Below, in pieces: positions 56,498 to 64,000 of a stretch of DNA of 64,000 bases (within the stretch, counting starts at the first letter, position 1; each line of letters starts with the position of its first letter). The notes beneath the pieces are model-generated. The model did no database searches and had not been told where the DNA came from. It was given only the letters and a program-made list of their open reading frames with translations. The stretch spans positions 2,813,008-2,877,007 of the forward strand of contig NZ_CP021138.1 of NCBI RefSeq assembly GCF_002162035.1, read 5' to 3'. The DNA comes from Sulfuriferula sp. AH1. GTDB taxonomy: Bacteria > Pseudomonadota > Gammaproteobacteria > Burkholderiales > Sulfuriferulaceae. The position numbers and the translations under genes are program-made.

Positions 56498-57280
56498 CTA
56501 TCTAGCCTCTTGGCTATCACTATGTCTCCTCAGCACTTCTTTTGCCAATGCCAAATATGCCAGCGCTCCTTTTGAGCTCGAATCGTACATTAATGCCGGC
56601 TGTCCGTAGCTTGGCGCCTCAGCCAGTCGGATATTCCGCGGAATGACCGTATCGTATACCTTGTTACCGAAATGATTTTTAAGTTGGTCTGAAACTTGTT
56701 GGGCGAGCGTGCTTCGCGGATCGAACATTGTGCGCAACAACCCTTCAATCTCCAGCCGCGGATTTAAGTTTACCCGGATTTTTTTTACGGTATTGACCAG
56801 GTCTGACACCCCTTCCAATGCATAATATTCGCATTGCATCGGTATCATCACAGCATCGGCAGCGGTCAGTGCATTAACAGCTAGTAAATTCAGTGCTGGC
56901 GGACAATCAATCAGCACATAATCATAATCTTCGATTATTTCAGTCAATGCGGTTTTCAGACGTATTTCACGCCCTGTCTCATCCACCAGTTCAACTTCTG
57001 CGCCCGCCAAATCACGGTTGGCTGGCAATATGTCAAATTTCCCATTTGGGCTGAATTTTCTAATTCTCTTTATGGTTTCCAATCCCAGCAGTAAATGGTA
57101 GACACTTTTATTCAAATCTCTTTTATTTATTCCGCAACCCATGGTCGCATTTCCCTGGGGATCGAGATCCACTAATAACACGCGCGATCCGGAGGATGAC
57201 AAACTCGCAGCAAGATTAACCGCAGTTGTAGTCTTGCCAACACCACCTTTTTGATTGGTAATCGCAAATATTTTAGTCAT
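56498..57280 (-). CDS. parA: Chromosome-partitioning ATPase ParA
   Basis: 260 residues. Deviant Walker A NQKGGVGKTTTAVNLAA at residues 9-25, Walker A' DLDPQGNATMG and B motif YVLIDCPPALNLL. Drives movement of origin DNA with ParB. Overlaps rsmG by 8 bp, as in many bacteria. Confidence 0.96.
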   Translation of the reverse strand: MTKIFAITNQKGGVGKTTTAVNLAASLSSSGSRVLLVDLDPQGNATMGCGINKRDLNKSVYHLLLGLETIKRIRKFSPNGKFDILPANRDLAGAEVELVDETGREIRLKTALTEIIEDYDYVLIDCPPALNLLAVNALTAADAVMIPMQCEYYALEGVSDLVNTVKKIRVNLNPRLEIEGLLRTMFDPRSTLAQQVSDQLKNHFGNKVYDTVIPRNIRLAEAPSYGQPALMYDSSSKGALAYLALAKEVLRRHSDSQEAR

Positions 57281-57896
57281 CGACCTCTTTCAGTATCACC
57301 AAGTGCCTTTTTGCATCAAGCAATCGTACATTCAATTCATGCATGGAGCTCACTTCGATACCATCGGGCAATGAATTTAGTTCCTGTTCGGGGTATATCC
57401 CCTTCATCGCATACCAGTACCCGCCCTTAGATAGCAAATGCCGAGTCAGTTCAATAAACAGGCCAATTTCTGAGAAAGCGCGTGAAATTATGCCATTGAA
57501 TTTTTGCTCCGACCGCAGTTCTTCCACCCTTCCAGCCATTACGTTCACATTGCTTAGCCCCAATTCAATAATAGCCTGCTGCTGAAATGCGGCTTTTTTC
57601 CTGTTACTGTCACTTAGCGTAATACGCTGATGCGGATTGATTATCGCTAACGGGATTCCCGGCAAACCGGCACCACTGCCTACGTCCAGCAGGTTTTCCG
57701 CTTTCACGTAAGAGTTCACCGACAAGCTATCCAAAATATGATGCGTAAGCATTTTATGAGGGTCGCGGACGGCGGTCAGGTTATGTACCCGATTCCATTT
57801 ACCGATCAAATTCAAATACGCGAACAACTGTTGACTTTGCGCAGGACTTATTGCAACCCCCATGCTTGCCGCCTGATCGATCAGATAATGCATCAT
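57273..57896 (-). CDS. rsmG: 16S rRNA (guanine527-N7)-methyltransferase RsmG
   Basis: 207 residues. SAM-binding LLDVGSGAGLPGIPLAI, WNRVHNLTAVRDPHKML and the basic GISRAFSEIGLFIEL region define the family (formerly GidB). Lies two bases after mnmG and overlaps parA, so all are one operon. Confidence 0.96.
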   Translation of the reverse strand: MMHYLIDQAASMGVAISPAQSQQLFAYLNLIGKWNRVHNLTAVRDPHKMLTHHILDSLSVNSYVKAENLLDVGSGAGLPGIPLAIINPHQRITLSDSNRKKAAFQQQAIIELGLSNVNVMAGRVEELRSEQKFNGIISRAFSEIGLFIELTRHLLSKGGYWYAMKGIYPEQELNSLPDGIEVSSMHELNVRLLDAKRHLVILKEVDD

Positions 57897-57898
57897 GC

Positions 57899-59794
57899 TT
57901 ATGCGACCGATTTGCGGCGTCCATCGCCATGCCGCTTCAAATGCACCAGTAGCAATGAAATTGCGGCAGGCGTTACGCCTGATATGCGCGAAGCATGCCC
58001 TATCGTTTCCGGTTTGTGTCTGTTGAGCTTTTGCTGAACCTCAATCGACAGTCCCGGCACTTGGCTATAATCCAGATCAGGTGAAAGGATTTGAGATTCT
58101 TGCGCCTGCGCGCGCGAGATCTCGCCGCGTTGGCGCTCGATATACCCCTGATATTTTGCCTGTATTTCAACTTGTTCGGCTGTCACCGGATCGGTTATTC
58201 CTTCACCGGCCGCCGTCAATGTCATTAATTTTTCGTAAGTTACATCCGGGCGGCGCAGCAGATCGTACAAATTGTATTCACGCTCGATTTCTTTACCCAG
58301 TACCCGCTCGCATTCCGCCTTGTCCAGCGTTTCCGGCCGTACCCAAACTCCGCGCAACCGCGCTTGCTCCGTCTCGATTTTCTCTTTTTTCTCGGAAAAA
58401 GCCTGCCAGCGTGCTTCATCTACCACGCCCAGCTGCCTGCCGATTTCGGTTAAACGCATGTCCGCGTTGTCTTCCCGCAATGACAATCGATACTCCGCTC
58501 TGCTGGTAAACATACGGTATGGCTCTGTTACCCCCAGCGTCGTCAAATCATCCACCATAACCCCAAGGTAGGCCTCGTCACGGGCAGGATTCCAGCTCGG
58601 CTTGTCCTGGGCCAGCAAACCCGCATTTATTCCAGCTAACAAGCCCTGCGCTGCCGCCTCTTCATAACCGGTTGTGCCATTTATTTGGCCTGCGAAGAAT
58701 AATCCCGCTATCGCTTTGGTTTCCAAAGACCGCTTCAATTCACGCGGATCGAAATAATCGTATTCAATCGCATATCCGGGACGAATCAGGTGAGCCCGCT
58801 CGAAACCTTTGATTGATCGCACCAGTGCCAATTGCACATCAAAAGGCAAGCTGGTCGAAATCCCGTTTGGATAAATCTCATGCGTAGTCAAGCCCTCCGG
58901 TTCCACAAATATTTGATGCGATGTCTTATCTGCGAACCTCACCACTTTATCTTCAATCGAAGGACAATAGCGCGGCCCCACTCCCTCGATAACACCAGTA
59001 TATAACGGTGATCGATCGAGTCCGTTGCGGATAATATCGTGGGTAAGTTCTGACGTGTGCGTTATCCAGCACGGTAACTGTTGCGGGTGCTGTTCACGTC
59101 TGCCCAAAAATGAAAATACGGGCGCAGGATCATCACCCGGCTGCATTTGCATGACCGTATAATCAATGCTGCGTCCATCAATACGCGGTGGCGTACCGGT
59201 TTTTAGCCTGCCAACAGGCAAATTTAATTCTCGCAATCTGTGTGCCAAACTCACTGCAGGCGGATCGCCCGCGCGCCCGGCCGCATAATTCGACTGACCA
59301 ACATGTATTAATCCCGCCAAAAAGGTACCCGCTGTAAGCACTACCGCTTTCCCGTAGAAAGCCAAGCCCAGCTGGGTTCTTACCCCCACCACCTTGTCGC
59401 CCTCAAGCAACAAGTCATCTACCGCTTGCTGAAAAAGCCATAAATTTGGTTGATTCTCCAAACGACTGCGAATGGCCTGTTTATATAACAAACGATCGGC
59501 CTGAGCACGAGTTGCACGCACAGCAGGCCCTTTTGATGAGTTCAGGATTCTAAATTGTATGCCGGCCTCATCCGTTGCCGATGCCATTGCACCACCCAAC
59601 GAATCGATTTCTTTTACTAAATGCCCTTTACCAATTCCACCTATGGAAGGGTTACAAGACATTTGTCCCAATGTTTCAATGTTATGGGTGAGCAGAAGCG
59701 TGCGTACACCCATCCGAGCTGAAGCCAAAGCAGCTTCAGTTCCGGCGTGACCTCCACCGACAACAATGACATCGAATTTTTCTTGATAATTCAT
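57899..59794 (-). CDS. mnmG: tRNA uridine-5-carboxymethylaminomethyl modification enzyme MnmG
   Basis: 631 residues from [20 protein letters not shown] (ATG 59794), which fits the family N-terminus. A second ATG at 59830 has a better AAGGA site and would add 12 residues, so the true start is uncertain. FAD domain [31 protein letters not shown] and [16 protein letters not shown] are conserved. Works with MnmE on the wobble uridine of several tRNAs. Confidence 0.95.
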   Translation of the reverse strand: MNYQEKFDVIVVGGGHAGTEAALASARMGVRTLLLTHNIETLGQMSCNPSIGGIGKGHLVKEIDSLGGAMASATDEAGIQFRILNSSKGPAVRATRAQADRLLYKQAIRSRLENQPNLWLFQQAVDDLLLEGDKVVGVRTQLGLAFYGKAVVLTAGTFLAGLIHVGQSNYAAGRAGDPPAVSLAHRLRELNLPVGRLKTGTPPRIDGRSIDYTVMQMQPGDDPAPVFSFLGRREQHPQQLPCWITHTSELTHDIIRNGLDRSPLYTGVIEGVGPRYCPSIEDKVVRFADKTSHQIFVEPEGLTTHEIYPNGISTSLPFDVQLALVRSIKGFERAHLIRPGYAIEYDYFDPRELKRSLETKAIAGLFFAGQINGTTGYEEAAAQGLLAGINAGLLAQDKPSWNPARDEAYLGVMVDDLTTLGVTEPYRMFTSRAEYRLSLREDNADMRLTEIGRQLGVVDEARWQAFSEKKEKIETEQARLRGVWVRPETLDKAECERVLGKEIEREYNLYDLLRRPDVTYEKLMTLTAAGEGITDPVTAEQVEIQAKYQGYIERQRGEISRAQAQESQILSPDLDYSQVPGLSIEVQQKLNRHKPETIGHASRISGVTPAAISLLLVHLKRHGDGRRKSVA

Positions 59795-59916
59795 TTCTTT
59801 ACATAAATGTAATAAGTTAACATTGACCATAATAATCCTTACCGCCAGATTATTATTTGAATATGCGCTATTGTACCAAACACATCACGTTTAATTTGAT
59901 TTAAAAGTTGATTTAA

Positions 59917-59950
59917 AATTCTCAATGTTTCACGTGAAACATTGAGAATT
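59917..59950. promoter_or_regulatory. parS centromere site in a 34-bp palindrome
   Basis: The 16-mer TGTTTCACGTGAAACA (59926-59941) is the canonical parS sequence bound by ParB. It is embedded in a perfect 34-bp palindrome that extends to AATTCTCAA on each side. Located between mnmE and mnmG, 4.8 kb from parB, near the origin as expected. Confidence 0.95.
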
Positions 59951-60060
59951 GCTTAAAAAATAGACTGCTCAGAACGAGCCGTATTGAATTACTTTGATAC
60001 CGGCAATACAAAACCATTACCGGCGTAAATTATTGGCGCATTGGCCGTTAGGGCGCGTTT

Positions 60061-61398
60061 TTATTTGCCGATGCAGAAACGACTGAATATTTCACCTAGC
60101 AAATCGTCAGCGCTAAACACCCCGGTAACCGAAGACAGTGCATTTTGAGCCAAACGCAATTCTTCGGCCAAAAACTCGAGTGCCGACACCGGCAATTCAC
60201 TGGCCTGGATAAGATGATGCTTTGCTTCTCGTATTGCGTTCAAGTGTCTTTCCCGTGCCAGGAACACACTGCCGCTTTCCGTTTGCCAGCCAGCAATCTT
60301 TAATAAGGCCGCCCTCAATAACGGGATACCGACCCCCGTTTTAGCCGAAACATAAATCTCGCGCGCCGATTCACCGGCAAGCTCTTGCGTTAAATCAATT
60401 TTGTTATGCACCGTAAACAATGGCAACCCTGCCGGCAGTTTTGCAATGATATTTTGTTCTGCGGACGTAACGCCATATTGGGCGTCTACCAATAATAATG
60501 CGACATTCGCACGGGAAACAGCTTCCCAGGTACGCTCTATACCGATGCGCTCCACCTCGTCGTCAGTGTCACGCAACCCGGCGGTATCAATTACATGAAC
60601 AGGCACGCCTTCGATTTGGATGGTTTCACGCACCGTATCGCGGGTTGTCCCGGCAATTGCCGTAACAATAGCCACCTCCTGACCCGCTAGCTGATTGAGC
60701 AGACTTGATTTGCCTACATTCGGCTGCCCGATTAAAACCACTCGAATACCGTCGCGCAGCAAACTCCCCTGCCGTGCACTCTGTTCTACATCCGTGACCT
60801 GCTGTTTTATTTGTGCTAGCCGTTCGAAAGCCTTGGCCGCTTGCAAGAATTCCAGTTCTTCTTCCGGAAAATCCAGCGTCGCCTCCACCAGCATCCGTAA
60901 ATCTATCAAGCTTGCAACCAATGCATGGATACGTGCTGAAAATTCACCCGTCAACGAGCGCATGGCTGAACGCGCTGCTTCCGCAGAACTGGCATCGATT
61001 AAATCAGCGACACTTTCAGCTTGTGTCAAATCCAGCTTGTCGTTCAAAAAAGCGCGTTGTGTAAACTCACCCGGATTTGCCAAACGCGCGCCCAGCTGCA
61101 AACAACGATTCAAAACCAGATTAAGCACTACCGGCCCACCATGCCCCTGCAGCTCTAATACATCATCACCGGTGAAGGAATGCGGCGCAGGGAAATACAG
61201 TACCACCCCTTCGTCCAGCACGCTGCCATCCGCATCCAGAATGGGCACGAAATGCGCAAAGCGTGGTTTAGGTGTTATACCCGTAACCTGTTGCGCAAAT
61301 GGAATTAAATGAGCGCCAGAGATACGCACTATGCCTATGCCACCACGTCCAGGCGCAGTGGCAATAGCGGCTATGGTATCGTGATCAGCGTTTGGCAT
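60061..61398 (-). CDS. mnmE: tRNA modification GTPase MnmE
   Basis: 445 residues. N-terminal tetrahydrofolate-binding domain ([20 protein letters not shown]), helical domain, G domain with [14 protein letters not shown] and [13 protein letters not shown], and the C-terminal FCIGK with the conserved cysteine. Forms the modification complex with MnmG. Overlaps yidC by 14 bp. Confidence 0.97.
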   Translation of the reverse strand: MPNADHDTIAAIATAPGRGGIGIVRISGAHLIPFAQQVTGITPKPRFAHFVPILDADGSVLDEGVVLYFPAPHSFTGDDVLELQGHGGPVVLNLVLNRCLQLGARLANPGEFTQRAFLNDKLDLTQAESVADLIDASSAEAARSAMRSLTGEFSARIHALVASLIDLRMLVEATLDFPEEELEFLQAAKAFERLAQIKQQVTDVEQSARQGSLLRDGIRVVLIGQPNVGKSSLLNQLAGQEVAIVTAIAGTTRDTVRETIQIEGVPVHVIDTAGLRDTDDEVERIGIERTWEAVSRANVALLLVDAQYGVTSAEQNIIAKLPAGLPLFTVHNKIDLTQELAGESAREIYVSAKTGVGIPLLRAALLKIAGWQTESGSVFLARERHLNAIREAKHHLIQASELPVSALEFLAEELRLAQNALSSVTGVFSADDLLGEIFSRFCIGK

Positions 61399-63037
61399 GG
61401 CCGGCTTGTGCGGCCTCGTATTTGCGAGTGATGACCCATTGCTGACTAATCGACAATACGTTATTCACTACCCAATACAGCACCAGACCCGCGGGGAAGA
61501 AGAAAAAGAAAACGCTGAAGGCGACCGGCATTATCATCATCACCTTGGCCTGTATCGGATCGGGCGGAGTAGGATTCAGTCTGGTTTGCAATATCATGGT
61601 CAGACCCATAATAATCGGCAAAATATAAAATGGATCGGGCACGGACAAGTCATGGATCCAGCCTATGAACGGTGCCTGACGCATTTCTACGCTGCCCAGC
61701 AAAGCCCAATACAATGCAATAAATACTGGGATTTGCACAACAACCGGCAAACAGCCGCCCAAAGGATTTACTTTTTCTGTTTTATATAAATCCATCATTG
61801 ACTGATGCAATTTCTGCCTGTCATCGCCATGCAATTCCTTCAGGCGTTGCAGCTTCGGTGCCAAACCGCGCATTTGGGCCATCGACTGATAACTTTTAGC
61901 CGATAATGGGAAGAACATCAATTTAATCATGATAGTAAGAATAACAATGGCCCAACCCCAATTACCAACTACTCCATGTATCTTTTGCAACGCCCAAAAA
62001 ATCGGTGCGGCAATCGGGGTCAGCCAACCATAATCCACCACATAATCCAGCCCCGGAGCTAACGCGGTTAAGGTCTTTTGTATCTGTGGGCCTGCATACA
62101 TCGGCACATCGAACGTAAGCACCGAGCCGGGTGCGACTTTCCCTTCCGGCAAAATTACGCCGGCGCTATACTGTCCATTGCCAATCGCTTTAGCGTAAAA
62201 CTCACGTTTACCGCCATTTTTAGGAAGCCAGACCGAAACAAAATGGTGCTGAACCATCGCAATCCAGCCATCATTGGCGAATTTTGGATATTCCTGTTCG
62301 CCCTTGTCAAGTTTATGAAAATCAATTTTGGTAAATTTGTTTGCTTCGGTATAAAGGGCTGGGCCGGTAAAAGTATGCACTACCTTTGATTCACCTTCCG
62401 GTGTTTTGCCATCACGCACCAACTGGAAATAGGCATCTACCGGAATCACTGTTGTGCCTGGATTGCTTAATTGGTAAGTCACATCGATCGTGTAACTGTC
62501 ACGATGAAAAGTATAAAGTTTAGTCACTTTCAAGCCGGTTTGCGTATCTTCCCACACCAACGGCACGACGAGCTTATCCTGGCCTGGCGCCAGTTGATAA
62601 TTTCCCGGGGTCAAAGTAAACAGGGTCTTGTGATTGGGTAAACCGGCGCCTATCAAACCCGTCTGGGCAACATAAGTATGATTTGCGCTCTGCTCAAATA
62701 AATACAATGGCTTATTTTTATCCAGCGGATCCTGATAATGCAGTAATGCCAAACTGCGCAAATCGCCACCGTTCGCATCAATTACCGCACGAACCAGATC
62801 TGTTGTAACCACGGCTTGAGCCGCTATAGGTAACTGATTGGCCGTATTATTCGGGGCCAAGGTCGTGGCTGCGGAAGTTAAGGTAGGTACAGGTGCGTTG
62901 GAATTAACGTTTGCTGGCGCGCCTACCATCGCAGTGGCGGCAGGTTCCGAAACGGCACCCTGTTTTTGCCAGGATTCCCACAACATCAATAATGAAAACG
63001 AAAAAACAACAAAAAGAATAAGTCTCTGAGTATCCAT
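61385..63037 (-). CDS. yidC: Membrane protein insertase YidC
   Basis: 550 residues. N-terminal anchor ([18 protein letters not shown]), large periplasmic domain (about 75-340), then five membrane helices with [38 protein letters not shown] and a basic tail. Inserts membrane proteins with or without SecYEG. Located downstream of rnpA and yidD in the classical order. Confidence 0.97.
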   Translation of the reverse strand: MDTQRLILFVVFSFSLLMLWESWQKQGAVSEPAATAMVGAPANVNSNAPVPTLTSAATTLAPNNTANQLPIAAQAVVTTDLVRAVIDANGGDLRSLALLHYQDPLDKNKPLYLFEQSANHTYVAQTGLIGAGLPNHKTLFTLTPGNYQLAPGQDKLVVPLVWEDTQTGLKVTKLYTFHRDSYTIDVTYQLSNPGTTVIPVDAYFQLVRDGKTPEGESKVVHTFTGPALYTEANKFTKIDFHKLDKGEQEYPKFANDGWIAMVQHHFVSVWLPKNGGKREFYAKAIGNGQYSAGVILPEGKVAPGSVLTFDVPMYAGPQIQKTLTALAPGLDYVVDYGWLTPIAAPIFWALQKIHGVVGNWGWAIVILTIMIKLMFFPLSAKSYQSMAQMRGLAPKLQRLKELHGDDRQKLHQSMMDLYKTEKVNPLGGCLPVVVQIPVFIALYWALLGSVEMRQAPFIGWIHDLSVPDPFYILPIIMGLTMILQTRLNPTPPDPIQAKVMMIMPVAFSVFFFFFPAGLVLYWVVNNVLSISQQWVITRKYEAAQAGHAKR

Positions 63038-63063
63038 AAATGTAACGCTTAGCTATAAAAAGA

Positions 63064-63273
63064 TTAAGGTACTGGATCGTAGCCACCTGGATTACGTGGA
63101 TGACAACGCGATACACGTTTCATTGCTAACCACCCGCCTTTTAATACACCGTGTTTTGCAATCGCTTCAACGGCGAATTGGGAACATGTAGGCGTAAACC
63201 GGCATCGCGGCCCCAACATAGGACTAATAGTGTACTGATATATCTTTACAATTAGAATCAGGAGTTGAGACAT
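63064..63273 (-). CDS. yidD: Membrane protein insertion efficiency factor YidD
   Basis: 69 residues. [20 protein letters not shown], then [13 protein letters not shown] and [13 protein letters not shown] with three conserved cysteines. Small amphipathic membrane-associated protein that helps YidC. Overlaps the end of rnpA by 16 bp. Confidence 0.95.
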   Translation of the reverse strand: MSQLLILIVKIYQYTISPMLGPRCRFTPTCSQFAVEAIAKHGVLKGGWLAMKRVSRCHPRNPGGYDPVP

Positions 63274-63617
63274 CGCTTGGTTTTTTGCAATAAATGAATT
63301 AGTTCATTCCGAACTAACAATGACTCGTTTTTATCGAACGATTTCGTTACCCGGACAATATAATCCAGGGCGGGCAAATCATGGCGCTGTAAACGGAATA
63401 CATCACGCACGATTCGTTTTGCCAAATTACGCGCTACGGCGGTACGCAATTGTTTCTTACCAACAACTATGCCCAGGCGCGCAGCCTGATTCGTGTTAGG
63501 TTTGGCATAAACATTTAAAAACCGCCCGATTTTTCCGCAGCGGAAATTAAAAACGGATGAATACTCATCCGTTTTTAACAATCGGCAACTTCGCGGAAAA
63601 GTATACCGAATATTCAT
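63258..63617 (-). CDS. rnpA: Ribonuclease P protein component RnpA
   Basis: 119 residues, very basic. [40 protein letters not shown] and [10 protein letters not shown] form the RNA-binding RNR-like motif. Protein subunit of RNase P, which matures the 5' ends of tRNAs. Sits between rpmH and yidD. Confidence 0.95.
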   Translation of the reverse strand: MNIRYTFPRSCRLLKTDEYSSVFNFRCGKIGRFLNVYAKPNTNQAARLGIVVGKKQLRTAVARNLAKRIVRDVFRLQRHDLPALDYIVRVTKSFDKNESLLVRNELIHLLQKTKRCLNS

Positions 63618-63638
63618 TTGCTAACTACTATCAGCGAG

Positions 63639-63785
63639 TTACCGTGATTCACCCACAGCAAGACGAACACGACCTTTAGCACGGCGTGCGTTGATCACAG
63701 CACGACCGCCTTTAGTTCTCATTCTAACTAAAAAACCATGGGTACGCTTGCGGCGAATAACGGAAGGTTGGTAAGTGCGTTTCAT
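63639..63785 (-). CDS. rpmH: 50S ribosomal protein L34
   Basis: 48 residues read from ATG 63785 to TAA 63639-63641: [19 protein letters not shown], then [18 protein letters not shown] and a short tail ending GESR. Full match to L34, including the usual basic composition. First gene of the operon after the origin; it was too short for a standard length cut-off. Confidence 0.97.
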   Translation of the reverse strand: MKRTYQPSVIRRKRTHGFLVRMRTKGGRAVINARRAKGRVRLAVGESR

Positions 63786-64000
63786 AACAAAATCCTAATA
63801 AAAATAATTCCGTAGAACATAGCATTAGACTATTTTATTACCTCTCTTGTCAAGAACAAACCGCGATTTTTAAATAAAAATAGTTGAAAAGTTAATAGAT
63901 ATCTTTTAATACGCGGATTAAACTTATCATAGTTTCCTTCAAGGAAAACCGTAGCAGTTTTTTGCTCGAAATTTTCTTCACCCAGATAATTTCAACTCCA
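63786..64000. other. AT-rich region upstream of rpmH
   Basis: 215 bases to the window edge. AT-rich, as expected between rpmH and dnaA. No exact DnaA box (TTATNCACA) is visible, so the origin itself lies further on. Should contain the rpmH promoter. Confidence 0.4.

Noticed and set aside
63786..64000. Replication origin with DnaA boxes
   Set aside because: AT-rich, but no exact TTATNCACA box is present; the origin is more likely beyond the window.

Overview
The window looks like a chromosome segment of a betaproteobacterium, most likely from the Nitrosomonadales (Sulfuriferula, Gallionella or Thiobacillus relatives). This rests on gene order (rpmH-rnpA-yidD-yidC-mnmE-mnmG-rsmG-parA-parB-atp operon, glmU-glmS, accB-accC-prmA-DUF3426), a BtuM protein like that of Thiobacillus, and a Cyc2-like haem porin. 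The taxon is inferred from gene content; no rRNA gene is present. The right end lies close to the replication origin, with parAB, a canonical parS site and rpmH, but dnaA and oriC are outside the window.

Layout. 1-9.3 kb: a cobalamin nucleotide-loop and salvage cluster (cbiB, cobD, cobQ, cobU, then cobC, cobS, cobT on the other strand, then btuM). It is split at 3.4-6.2 kb by an AT-rich module that looks like type VI secretion cargo: a PAAR protein, an M15-type peptidase effector, an exported immunity candidate, a headless lysozyme remnant and a second exported immunity candidate. 9.4-18.4 kb: redox and cell-envelope genes (a frameshifted hydrolase, TlpA, FemAB-like and DUF938 proteins, a metalloprotease-like protein, a diheme cytochrome, a haem porin) and a PAS-GGDEF-EAL protein with a GGDEF pseudogene beside it. 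18.9-24.5 kb: a glycine-cleavage operon led by lipA and preceded by a tandem glycine riboswitch.

25.6-35.2 kb: the accessory core. A 9.3 kb Tn7-like element (25891-35214) sits just past the 3' end of glmS, the classical attTn7 position. It has perfect 26-bp TGT...ACA terminal inverted repeats, a 5-bp ATAAG target duplication, three TnsB-like repeats at exact 20-bp steps at the glmS-proximal end and dispersed ones at the other end. It carries no tns genes. Its cargo is a four-gene ubiquitin-like conjugation operon matching the BilABCD antiphage system, a fifth co-directional membrane-protein gene, integron-type cassettes with attC sites but no integrase, a lone XRE regulator, and two inverted copies of an IS481-like element. 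Flanking repeats show that these two copies recombined and inverted the 2.9 kb between them. A degenerate second Tn7-like end, also preceded by ATAAG, lies just outside, so the site was probably hit more than once.

35.2-45.96 kb: core genes glmS, glmU, fxsA, dsbD (with a duplicated N-terminal domain), a TlpA protein, aroQ, accB, accC, prmA and a DUF3426 protein. A third identical IS copy is inserted exactly in the T-tract of the terminator after the DUF3426 gene. 47.2-64.0 kb: the complete F1Fo ATP synthase operon (atpIBEFHAGDC), parB, a membrane diguanylate cyclase placed between parB and parA, parA, rsmG, mnmG, parS, mnmE, yidC, yidD, rnpA and rpmH, all on the minus strand.
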